Below, piece by piece: positions 23,736 to 33,292 of a DNA stretch of 64,000 bases. The notes beneath the pieces are model-generated. The model had not been told where the DNA came from and did no database searches. It saw only the letters and a program-made list of their open reading frames with translations. How positions within the stretch are numbered: the stretch's first letter is position 1; each line of letters starts with the position of its first letter. The stretch is from contig JAALGZ010000009.1 of the NCBI GenBank assembly GCA_015227615.1, positions 1,116,001 to 1,180,000 on the forward strand. The letters run 5' to 3'. The DNA is from Labyrinthula sp. Ha (lineage: Eukaryota > Sar > Bigyra > Labyrinthulida > Labyrinthulaceae). Both the position numbers and the translations under genes were made by a program.

Positions 23736-24893
23736 ATGGGAACATGTTTTGGTAAAGAAAAAAGTCCTGTGCAGTTTTTCCCTGCATCAAGTAAAGCAAA
23801 AGAAGAAACAGGATCCAATGATAAAGCTGTCGACGAATCTCAAGAAATAGTAAACGCAGATTTCTTTCAAGATTATTGTATTGGGAAACAATTGGGTAAG
23901 GGAAACTTTTCCGTCGTATATCTTGCAACTCGGCTCAGAGATGAAGAAAGAAATAATGTAACTGGACAGAAAAAAGAGTATGCGGTGAAGAAATTGAATG
24001 ATGCAAGTTTAAGCGATGCAGATAGAAAGGCTTTGTTTAATGAAATATCAATTTTACAAAGCTTGTCGCATGAGAATATTATAGAATTTTATGATTTTTA
24101 TAATCACAAACCGGATTATTTTATTGTTACTGAATATGTTAATGGAGGGGAACTTTTTGATAAAATTGTCGAGAAAGAATATTATATGGAGAATGATGCG
24201 TATAAAGTTATTAAAACTGTTGCTGAAGCTTTAAATTATATCCATATCAAAGGGATCGCTCATAGGTATTTTCATTGTTTCTTTTATTACTTTAGGGACT
24301 TAAAACCTGAAAACATTTTACTTCAGAAAAAACAAGTTGCACCTGGAGAAACAAACGAAGATGATTACATAATTAAGTTAGCGGATTTTGGATTTGCAAA
24401 GAGTATGCAGATGGGAGACGGTCTAGTAACAAGTTTGGGAACTCCAGGATACGTTGCTCCAGAGATTCTCAAAGGTAATCAATATGGAATGGAGTGTGAT
24501 AACTGGAGTCTAGGAGTTATTTTTTATATTTTACTATGCGGATTCCCACCGTTTCGGGATGACGGGAAAGGTCAGCTTAGCTTGTTTCGGAAGATTAAGA
24601 CTGGGGATTTTGCGTTTGAACCTGCTGTATATTGGGCGAGTGTCAGTGACTACTCAAAAGATCTTGTGCGCGGCCTTTTGACCGTAGATGCATCCAAGAG
24701 AACACCTATAGTTACTTTGATTGAGAACTTGACAAAGGTGCTGGAGAAGAGTGGGGAGGAAAAGAAACTGGATAAGGCGCTGGCGGAGCTAAAAAGCTTT
24801 CAGGCAAAGAAAAAATGGAAAGCAGGTATAAACGCCGTTACTGCTGCAAATAGAATGAGTTCACTAGTAGAAAAAGATGCAAAACCCAAGTAG
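23736..24893 (+). CDS. CaMKI-like Ser/Thr protein kinase, one 30-nt intron
   Basis: The spliced product is 375 residues. The N-terminus MGTCFGKEK has Gly2 and Cys4, suitable for myristoylation plus palmitoylation and so membrane attachment. The kinase domain starts near 48: glycine loop LGKGNFSVVY (53-62), catalytic Lys in YAVKKL (85), HRDLKPEN (176-183), ADFGFAK (206-212), GTPGYVAPE (225-233) and DNWSLGVIFYILLCGFPPF (245-263). The HRD motif is complete only after removing the intron at 24266-24295, which splits the Arg codon. After the domain, FQAKKKWKAGINAVTAANRM closely resembles the autoinhibitory and calmodulin-binding tail of CaMKI, so activation by Ca2+/calmodulin is likely. No EF hands are present, so it is not a CDPK. 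It converges with SerRS, with 101 bp between stops. Confidence 0.92.
   Translation: MGTCFGKEKSPVQFFPASSKAKEETGSNDKAVDESQEIVNADFFQDYCIGKQLGKGNFSVVYLATRLRDEERNNVTGQKKEYAVKKLNDASLSDADRKALFNEISILQSLSHENIIEFYDFYNHKPDYFIVTEYVNGGELFDKIVEKEYYMENDAYKVIKTVAEALNYIHIKGIAHRYFHCFFYYFRDLKPENILLQKKQVAPGETNEDDYIIKLADFGFAKSMQMGDGLVTSLGTPGYVAPEILKGNQYGMECDNWSLGVIFYILLCGFPPFRDDGKGQLSLFRKIKTGDFAFEPAVYWASVSDYSKDLVRGLLTVDASKRTPIVTLIENLTKVLEKSGEEKKLDKALAELKSFQAKKKWKAGINAVTAANRMSSLVEKDAKPK
24266..24295 (+). other. Spliceosomal intron, 30 nt, in the CaMK-like gene
   Basis: Starts GTATTTTCATTG and ends TTATTACTTTAG; T-rich throughout. Its length is a multiple of three and it has no stop, so the unspliced frame stays open, but then ten foreign residues interrupt the invariant HRDLKPEN motif. 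Splicing joins CAT-AG to G-GAC and restores His-Arg-Asp exactly. Confidence 0.95.
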
Positions 24894-24994
24894 ATTTGAA
24901 ATCGTCCTTGAAGGTTTAGTACTGTTCATCTTTATTCGGAAGTTCTTACTACTGTTGGATCATGTGCATATTTTCTTTGCATACAGCTTTCAAT

Positions 24995-26410
24995 TCAATG
25001 TATATAATGCTTCAGCACGCTAGGCAAATCAAACGTCAATGAATTCGGACTTCGTTTTTGATGAGTCTCTAAAAGAGCTATCATGATTCTGGGTGTTGCA
25101 AGCGCAGTGCCATTTACTGTGTGAACAAACCTTGACTTAGATTTTTGTGATCCCTCTTCTTTTGGCTTGTACCGTATATTTAGCCTTCTGGATTGGAAAT
25201 CTGTACAGTCGCTGATGCTTGCAACTTCTACCCAAACACGTTTTCCAGGCAAGAATACCTCGACATCTATTTTTCTAAAAGCGCTCATACCAAGGCCATC
25301 ACTAGACACTTCAACAGTACGCCAAATTAGCCTCAGCTCATCCAAAAGACACATCACAAACTCTGTGAACGCTTCTTGCAGTGTTTGACTATCTTCAGGT
25401 TTGCATACTGCAACTAGTTCCACCTTGCTGAACTGGTGGAGTCGAAACAGACCCCTCTCCTTCCTACCCCCATTACCAGCTTCTTTTCTAAAACAATGGC
25501 TAAAAGAAGTAAACAGCAAGGCTTCAGCAGAGCATAACTCAGACAAATCGTTCTCCTCTGGCTCATCTTCATGAAAACATTGAAACAAGGGGTTGCAGCT
25601 TTTTCGTTTTGGTGAAAAATCTATAATCTCATCACAGAATTGAGATACCAAAGCAATTTCACTCGTTCCAGCAAGGCAAAGGTCAGATGACTCTAGTTTA
25701 TAAATTTCACTGTTCTTTTCATGTGCTCGTGGATTGAACCCGCACCCAAAAACGGCATCTCTGCGCACAACATCAGGATAGAATATTTGAGTAAACCCTT
25801 TGACTTTAGCCCTGTCTAGAGCAAATTGTACAAGTGCTAGTTCCAATGCACAAAGGTCACTTTTCAACCCTACAAAACCTTGACCAGATATTTTTGTTGC
25901 ACGATCAAGTTCCAACAAGTCTAACTCTTTGCAAATGTCGAAATGATCCATCATTTCATCACTTTTTTTTTGAAAAGAGTTAACTCGCTCGTTGGCATCG
26001 TTAGAAGTTCGCATAACTCGATCATCACCATCTTTGGGTGTTCCATGAAACAAGTAATTTGGTATCAAACTTGCTTCCTCTTTATATAAAGCTTCCAAAT
26101 AACTAATTTTCTTTGAAATTTCTTTTAAGTTGTTCTTGAGATTACCTGCTTCCAGCTTCCTACTTTCAACGCTCTTATCTTTCCCCTTCTTTCCTAGCTC
26201 ATTCCTCCTTCGTTGCAGCGCATTTTGCTCATTTCTAAGAGAATTCAACTGAGTAGACAACCGAACAACCTCCTGCGGATTTCCAACAACTTTTCTATAA
26301 TTTATATTTTCTTCAACTAATTTCAAATTTTCGTTAATCTTTTTAACGTCTAGTTTCGGATAACTTCGCAACGTTGCCAACTGCCTAAATAATTGACCGT
26401 TGAACTTCAT
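24995..26410 (-). CDS. Seryl-tRNA synthetase, bacterial/organellar type
   Basis: 471 residues from the ATG at 26410. The enzyme charges tRNA-Ser. The N-terminus FNGQLFRQLATLRSYPKL is basic and amphipathic and could target a mitochondrion. LDVKKINENLKLVEENI is the usual first helix, followed by the long coiled-coil arm (about 45-125). Class II motifs are complete: TSE-type LAGTSEIALV, motif 2 CFRKEAGN with GLFRLHQFSKVE, and motif 3 NGTALATPRIMIALLETHQ. An acidic insert of about 20-25 residues (HEDEPEENDLSEL) precedes motif 2. The frame stays open upstream to 26632, but that extension lies antisense to eS25 and is a hydrophobic shadow, so the inner ATG is chosen. The stop is TGA. Confidence 0.93.
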   Translation of the reverse strand: MKFNGQLFRQLATLRSYPKLDVKKINENLKLVEENINYRKVVGNPQEVVRLSTQLNSLRNEQNALQRRRNELGKKGKDKSVESRKLEAGNLKNNLKEISKKISYLEALYKEEASLIPNYLFHGTPKDGDDRVMRTSNDANERVNSFQKKSDEMMDHFDICKELDLLELDRATKISGQGFVGLKSDLCALELALVQFALDRAKVKGFTQIFYPDVVRRDAVFGCGFNPRAHEKNSEIYKLESSDLCLAGTSEIALVSQFCDEIIDFSPKRKSCNPLFQCFHEDEPEENDLSELCSAEALLFTSFSHCFRKEAGNGGRKERGLFRLHQFSKVELVAVCKPEDSQTLQEAFTEFVMCLLDELRLIWRTVEVSSDGLGMSAFRKIDVEVFLPGKRVWVEVASISDCTDFQSRRLNIRYKPKEEGSQKSKSRFVHTVNGTALATPRIMIALLETHQKRSPNSLTFDLPSVLKHYIH

Positions 26411-26498
26411 TCTAAATACCTTGGCTAATGATGTGGCAAAATATTTTTGGGTAATTGAAATATTTTGGGCAATTATTTCAAACCAAGAGAAATAAATA
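26411..26498. promoter_or_regulatory. 88-bp divergent promoter between SerRS and eS25
   Basis: It separates the two start codons. AT-rich, with repeated AATTATTT/AAATATTT words; no known element recognised. Sharing of regulatory signals between the two translation genes is an inference from spacing only. Confidence 0.5.
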
Positions 26499-26825
26499 AT
26501 GGCAAAAAAAGAGCAAAAGACAAAAGAGCAGAAGGCGAAAGCCGCTATGGCTGGAGGTAGCCGAACAAAGAAGAAGAAGTGGAGTAAGGGAAAGAGTAGA
26601 GAAAAAGCATTGAACATGGTTCTATTTGACAAGCAAAGTTATGACAGATTTGTTCAAGAAGTTCCAAAGATGAAAATGATTACCTTAAGTACTGTTGTTG
26701 AAAGACTTAAGCTCTCTGGAAGTTTAGCAAGAAAAGCTTTGGAAGAACTTGAAAGTAAAAAATTAATCAGACGTGTAACTAAACACTCCAGACAAGTTAT
26801 CTACACAAGAGCTACAAATGCTTAA
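26499..26825 (+). CDS. RPS25: 40S ribosomal protein eS25
   Basis: 108 residues, normal for the family. A Lys-rich N-terminus ([18 protein letters not shown], then [14 protein letters not shown]) is followed by the winged-helix part: [38 protein letters not shown] and [16 protein letters not shown]. It sits on the head of the small ribosomal subunit in the cytosol. No intron is needed. The stop TAA is at 26823-26825. It diverges from the SerRS gene with 88 bp between the starts. Confidence 0.97.
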   Translation: MAKKEQKTKEQKAKAAMAGGSRTKKKKWSKGKSREKALNMVLFDKQSYDRFVQEVPKMKMITLSTVVERLKLSGSLARKALEELESKKLIRRVTKHSRQVIYTRATNA

Positions 26826-28259
26826 GTCGTAATTCTCTCCTTCACTTATATTTCCATATTGCCACAGGTATAAGGTTAGTAGACTCAAAAAGCAAGACAT
26901 GCGAAAAATATTACTTAGTTGCTGAGATTTTTTTTCATGCTTCTTAAATTAACCTTCAGAAAAGCCTTCCGTTAAGATAATGGCTTCTCAGTATAAAATA
27001 CTTCGTCCATTAGAAAGTTTTTCTTCTCCCGAGCGGAAGATTGCCACTTAAGACGATGCGCTCCTATCTCGTTCATGCGTTTGTGATTTCTGTTTTCAGG
27101 AATGGGGCAATGTTCATATTATTGTAAGCAAAATGAATTTGACTAAAGATTTTTCTACTTTGCATTGAAGGGATTTGAAAGCCTTAATTTAGCTATATAG
27201 TACCTCACCTGTTGTAGATGCGTTGGTTCACGTTTTTTTTGCTCTTATTATTCTGATAATAGATCTTCGCTAGAATTTCAGTTCTTGAGAAGAAACTCTC
27301 CAAGCAAAACTTTTTGTAACGCTTCGCAAGGCCATTCGAAGGCTTCTACACAAATTGAGCTTCTAAAGTCTACAAGAGTGAAGAGACTATGCATGAAAGT
27401 TATTCTTTTATAACCATGATTAGGAGTAGATTGCTTGGGATTGAGTAGCAGGGACCAAAACTAAGCAAACGAGACTAGAACGATCAGAATGGTACACCAT
27501 AGTAGTAGAGAGAAATAAGGTAATTGCATCTTTTTCATGTACTCTTGCAAAAGGTTGTGTGCCATATAATAATCTCTTGGATGAGTTAAATGGTCAACTA
27601 TTATATTGGGGGTATCCGTACAGGATATAAGCGAAGAAAACCAGGAAAGGGAAACAGTAGCTAAAGGAGTGCCAATATGAATTCTTGTTATACTTAAGAT
27701 GCCCCTCCGAGAATTAAACCTCTCATGCACATCTTACTTACCTAAAGGAGTTAATCGTTTTATTGCAAGTTATACTGTTTCTAGCTATGCATGAAGCTTT
27801 GAGTCGAAGCAAAATCAATTATAAAACTTTATATGTGTCTTTTTGGGTGGCTACCCGGAGGTTGGAAACCGCACGGTCCTAGAATGAAGATATAACTCAC
27901 CGAAAACCCTTTCATGCGTCCTAGCTTTTTCTAGGTAAGAATCTCTTTATCAAGTTTGTAAGCATTGGCTGTGAAAGCTTTAAGATGTGTGCAATCCATG
28001 ACAAGTCTCTATAGGAAAACAAGCGACGGTTAAGAAAAAAAAAATAACTTCTTACATAAGAACTCGTACTTTGGCCGAATACCTCAACTAATTTTACTGT
28101 AAGATACTCAGGCTCCTTATCTTTTTCCTCGTTCTTCTCATTCTAGTTTTCTTCTCTAACACGATTTTAAAGATATTCTGTGGAGTGTGTATTAAGAATG
28201 TTTACAACAGTCTTTCATTTTACGGCAAAGTTAACCTAAATTAGAATGTCTTCTTACTG
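26826..28259. other. Intergenic desert
   Basis: No gene recognised. An 89-codon minus-strand frame at 27461-27730 shows no family features and is of chance length for this composition. Confidence 0.4.
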
Positions 28260-28736
28260 GGTAGGGCACGGATTTGATTTAATAATAGTTTATCAATAAG
28301 AGACTTCCGTGCATTTATTTCATTGACTGATTCGGAAAATTCCCCAACAATTTTGATTTATCATTGATAATCAATTAATTATCAATACAAAGCTGCAACA
28401 TAAGGCCCTGAGACAAATGGCCAAAGAAAAATATTTTTGCACAGTACGCAAAGCTTGAAGAAACTAGCACCATGGCCCAACCACATGCTATTACTGGTTT
28501 ATTCCGATGCCATGTGGCCAGTTTTTAAAGGTTGTTATAAGATGGAGAAAATAAGTAAAAATTTTTTGACAAATTAAAACAGGGTTGCAGAGTCTATCTT
28601 TATTCTGATTATGAATTGATGATCAGAATAAAATCACAATCATTTGATAGAAACCAAAATTCAAATTCCGTTATTAAGAATCAAAATTAAAACAATTAAC
28701 ACATAATTCATGATAAATCCTATTAAATCCGATGAG
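28260..28736 (+). repeat. Dispersed repeat, copy B
   Basis: It aligns at both ends with the copy at 21.1 kb. The start TAGGGCACGGATTTGATTT and TTTATCAATAAGA correspond to TAGGGGTTTGATTTGATTT and TTTATCAATACGA. The end AATCATTTGATAG... to AATCCGATG corresponds to AATCATTTGTTAA... to AATCCGACC. Copy B has about 240 bp more in the middle, including CAAATGGCCAAAG with AAATATTTTTG, which recurs near 40.97 kb as CAAAAGGCCTAAA with CATATTTTTTT. Confidence 0.5.
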
Positions 28737-31700
28737 TAATATTGGGACAAACTGGGTATCAGATGTACAGTGCCTTATTCTAAATCTCGCAGAGTTTTCA
28801 AAAGACCATTCTTGCAAGTTAGAAGCGTAACACTAAACACTGGATGAAATTAAAAATACGGGTTATTCTAAAGAGAAGTACGAGCCAGACTTTAGAGCTG
28901 TTGTTTGCATGATTCTGTAAACCTTAGGTTACTACAAAAACGTTTCCAACATTTTTCTTGCTTTGCTGGAACAATTTCCTTTGCTCGCCGTGGAAGCAGT
29001 TTTAAAGTTCGAATCGTAATACCGTAAGATCCTCTGGCTGAAGTGAAAAAAGATTCCAGGCTTATAAAGAGTTTTAATTGCTTTGAACCCATTATTAAGT
29101 TTTGACCTAACTTGTCATAAAGTAGTTTTAAAATCGTGTTATCTCATCTTTACCATAATCGACATCTGAAATTAATCAATGATTGATCAGTTGAAACAGA
29201 TGCAATTATTAAGCGTCAAGTTGAGAATACTCTTGCGTAAATGCCTGGGAAAGACTCAATACAGTATGTGCAAGTACTAACTTTAGGACAGCAAACCTCT
29301 TAGGTTGTGCCAATGCCATAATAATTGCTCAAGACGTGTCTCTCTACCTACAAGACCTTAGAAAGGAAAAACCAGAGAGAAATGCATTTTTCATAGGCAC
29401 GACGCAAATGGTGTTTGTTATTTATAAGAAATATTAATGTCTCCCCTGCAATATCATAAAGTGAATTCTACTTTCTCCAACGATCTAAATAATAGTCGGA
29501 GGTACTATCTCATATAATCTGTTTCTTCATTCCTATCTCTTTAAAGTAGAGGTGCGATTGACCTACTCTGAGTCATTTTGTTTTTATATCTGTTGTAACC
29601 TTCTAGGTCTTCATTCTGTTATTAAGAAGATCTTCTTGTTTAGAACCAGCTAATGACTACAAGTATTTCGCACTTATATGACAGAAACTTGTCTTGAATA
29701 TGTTTCAGCTAAGAAACAAAGAGGGTAAAACTGGAAAAGTCAGTTTTTTATTCTTGCCCTACCAGGGGAAGTGTGAATGGTGAATGCGTACAACTCTCTG
29801 AGGCATCTCTCAACTAAATGAGGGCTTCATCCACAACCCGTTTTAGATTTGTCTCATTTCCTATGAATTACTGTTAGCTCCTTACACGCTCTATTTCTAT
29901 GTAATTAGAACAATTATAAGCTGCCTCAACATCTCATACCGCGGGGCTCTTCTTTTATTATCTATAGTTTCTTGGGCATGTGATATGGTGGTGCTTCTAA
30001 GCTTAGTCAAATTCAGTTTAACCGGTAGTATGCGAAGCCTATAGTTTTGGGGTTGGTGCATAACTAGTTGTATTGTATCCTCCTTTAAGGTTAATTCTGT
30101 GCTGCCATTAAATATAGGACCCCCCCATATGTTCACGCGTTTGCCGGTTCTCAAGAGTTGTATTAGTGAATGAACATCTAATCGAGGTGTTGCCCACCAA
30201 TAATAATTCAGAATAAAATTTTTTCTCATTCCTCAGTTTTTACTTCACAATTCTTAATATTTTGGTTCTGGCTACTATCCAAATCTTATTCTCAAAATCA
30301 AATGATTTTCTAAAGTATAGGGTTATCAACCAAAAAAAGTCCTGGCCGCCATAAGAATCGTTGCACTATTCTACAGTAAGGTTTCTTAAAGTTCAGAAGA
30401 ATACTTAAAGTGTCATAGGAGTTGAGTTCCTTGGACACCTGGGATGGCAAAAAGGACAAAAAGGAAAATACCACAATTTAGTTTCTTCCGTAGAACCTCA
30501 TGTTTCAAATTCTTGGCGCATGTTTTATCTCACTGCAGCACAATCTTCTCTGAGTTACCTCAGAGCTCTTGCATAGAGTTTCTTATTAAAATTGTTGTAT
30601 ACGAGCTTGAGTTTTCGCCTTGTTTCTTAGACCTGAAAACTACATCTCTTGTTGCCAAAAAGACATCTTTCCTATACTCGCTGAGACAGATTCTCAGAAA
30701 AGCAAATTGAAAAGTATAATTACTAGTATTATAGTCCGTAGTTTGAGTTAAGAAGCGATATTATTCTATTCCCTGGCAAGAACGGTATGAAAAGATTCGT
30801 GATAATTCCTGAAAGTTCAGTGGGATAATTATGCTACTACCCAATAAAATTTTACTTTGATGAACGATCCTACATTGAGATAGTAAGTAGGATATACCTC
30901 TCCTTCTATCATACTGAAGCAACATCTTGTTAGATTTGTTTAAAGCAAAAAAATATTGTATCTCATTAGTAGTCTTGGTACCGAGATTGGGGTATCCTAA
31001 TTTAATGAAACAAAATATGGGTTATTATTACTATTCTGTGCACATGAAAACCTTGAAGGCTCTATATTACTTTAGTAATATATGTGTACATATTTGCATT
31101 TCACCGTGTACTTGCCAAGAGCTTTTAACTTTGACACCAAAACGAATGCGTTAAACTATTTTCGAAGCTTTTTCATTGTAGAATAGTCATTACTAGTATT
31201 GTCAGATTTTACACCTCTTTTATATTGGATTCCAACCCAAGAAGAACAATGCCGCTCACTTTAACTCTCTTGTGCTGACAGATTCTCCAAACGCAACGAT
31301 GTTCCCATTTAATCTTTTCACAAAAGATTTCGCTGTGCCTCATTAGCTGCATCCTAGCCCTATCATATTTTTAACGAAGCCTATTTCGTGCATCCAAGCC
31401 GTATTCAAAATGCTCAAGCCTTCTGCTACAATAATGAGTGAGCTCGCATTTTTCTATGTTTTTGGAAGCGATAAGCATCATCAAGAGTCATCAAAGACTA
31501 AGTATCTTATTCAGCGAAATCGCTCTTGTAGCCTGGATTTATTAAATGGCGTTTTGAGCAGAATTATCCGCAGATAAATCAGGCCTACTTTAGATCCTAA
31601 TACAGAGTAACTCAAGACTAAGTCTTGCTCTTACCTTTCTTGGTTAACAGTTGCCTAGCTATTTTAATTTAACCGTTCAATCGGAAGCATGATGGCTAAG

Positions 31701-32917
31701 AGCATATCTTTAAAAGAATTAATCTCTTCATGCCCAACCACATATTTGGAATGTTCAATGAGAGCAATATCCCTTTACTTGGAAACTTGCCTAACATTTT
31801 ATTTTGATCTTATGGGATCTGCAACCACTCCTACTAAAGAACACTCTTACTGGTGACGGCATCTGCTGCTTCTTAAATTTTTGTGAATAAAAAATTTGAA
31901 ACTATACATTAGTCGTGTGTGTTATAATTCTTGTTGTAGTTCTAATTCTATTATAAGCAAATGCTGTTGCTCTTTCTGACTATTATACTGGCATTTATGG
32001 CGTATTCTATTACAGCTTTGTCTGGTTGATCTTAATGCGTAGGGGGTGAGTCTTTGTAAATCAGTTACTCATGTTCAATATCAGTAGTTCTTAGCTGCTT
32101 TCCTGAGATTTACTTGTTCTTAACTCTTAATATTAATTATGATCCCTTACCACTGCCATAAGCAACCATGTAACAAGCTGTGGAACACAATATTCATCAT
32201 CATGGGTTATTACTGTAGAAGAAAGAATACTGGAGGAAATATTAAATCACCAGGAAGACCACTGTTCCCGAATAACCCAAAGAATTGAATTCCCAAGTTT
32301 AAAGAATAAACATTGAAACTAATGAAACTTGTTGCAGAACGACGTACTACGCACTGTGTCTAGCCACTGACTGTCGTTGATGTCATATCTATTAGAATTA
32401 AGAAGTAACCAGTTGAAGACTATAGAGCATATGTCAATGCAAACAAGTGAAAAGAGTTAGCAATAACGAATGTATTTTTTACTTACAGCCCCTGGTTTTA
32501 CGCTCAAACTCTCAATGAGCCGAATAAAAAAAATAATGATAATACCAAAAAGTTTAATTGTTTCTCTCTTTTTCTTAAAAAATATCAATATATGTTATTC
32601 CATCGGTATAAACCTGCTTGAAATAGGATCAGCTGAAACCATTTGATTGTTTTACCATTTCCATTATTAGTCTATATTAATTGCCCATTAATTCAATGCC
32701 GAGCATAAACTATTCCGAAACGCTGACGCTTTTTCCTCGAAAATGGAAAGCACATTATCAAAATTAATATGCCTTATATTAGTTTTAATTTTAAAATCGG
32801 CACAGTGGATAAAATATGAACGGCATATGCTAAAAAATAATTGGAGAGGGAATTCTCGAAATTGCAAAAGCAAAAAGCAGAAATAAAAATCAGGAGATCA
32901 CTTGATAGAACACAAAA
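28737..32917. other. Intergenic desert
   Basis: No gene recognised. The longest frame is a minus-strand one of 110 codons (29897-30229) with no family features; about one such frame is expected by chance in a window of this size and composition. Confidence 0.4.
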
Positions 32918-33232
32918 ATGAGCGCAGACAAAGGAGCAAAAATCTTTAAAACTAAATGTAGTCAATGCCACACTGTAGAAGAAGGTGGTGCACACAAACA
33001 AGGACCTAACTTGTATGGATTGTGGGGTCGTCAAAGTGGACAAGCAGAAGGTTTCACATATACTGATGCGAACAAGAACTCTGGAATCACTTGGGAGCAA
33101 CAAACACTTTTTGATTATCTTAAAGCACCGAAAAAGTATATTCCAGGAACAAAGATGGTCTTCGCAGGGCTCAAGAAGGAAAAAGACAGAAATGATTTGA
33201 TTGCTTTTCTAGAGTCCACCACAAAAAAGTAG
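32918..33232 (+). CDS. Mitochondrial cytochrome c
   Basis: 104 residues. The haem attachment site CSQCH (14-18) is intact with both cysteines, and the axial Met is at 80 in [31 protein letters not shown] (29-48) and the C-terminal helix [15 protein letters not shown] are typical. It carries electrons from complex III to IV in the intermembrane space. The two-cysteine haem motif differs from the single-cysteine form of Euglenozoa. No targeting extension is expected or seen. The ATG follows ACACAAAA. The next gene, epsilon-tubulin, starts 60 bp downstream on the same strand. Confidence 0.97.
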   Translation: MSADKGAKIFKTKCSQCHTVEEGGAHKQGPNLYGLWGRQSGQAEGFTYTDANKNSGITWEQQTLFDYLKAPKKYIPGTKMVFAGLKKEKDRNDLIAFLESTTKK

Positions 33233-33292
33233 ACTGATTATGATATAGTTTAAACGGTTAAGTTTCGTTAACAATTTTTTTCCGTTTATCAA

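Noticed and set aside
26411-26632. A 74-residue N-terminal extension of SerRS
   Set aside because: It lies antisense to eS25 and across the short divergent promoter, and is hydrophobic as expected from the reverse of a Lys-rich gene. The inner ATG gives a normal SerRS start.
29897-30229. 110-codon minus-strand frame as a gene
   Set aside because: About one frame of this length is expected by chance in 64 kb of this composition, and it has no recognisable domain.
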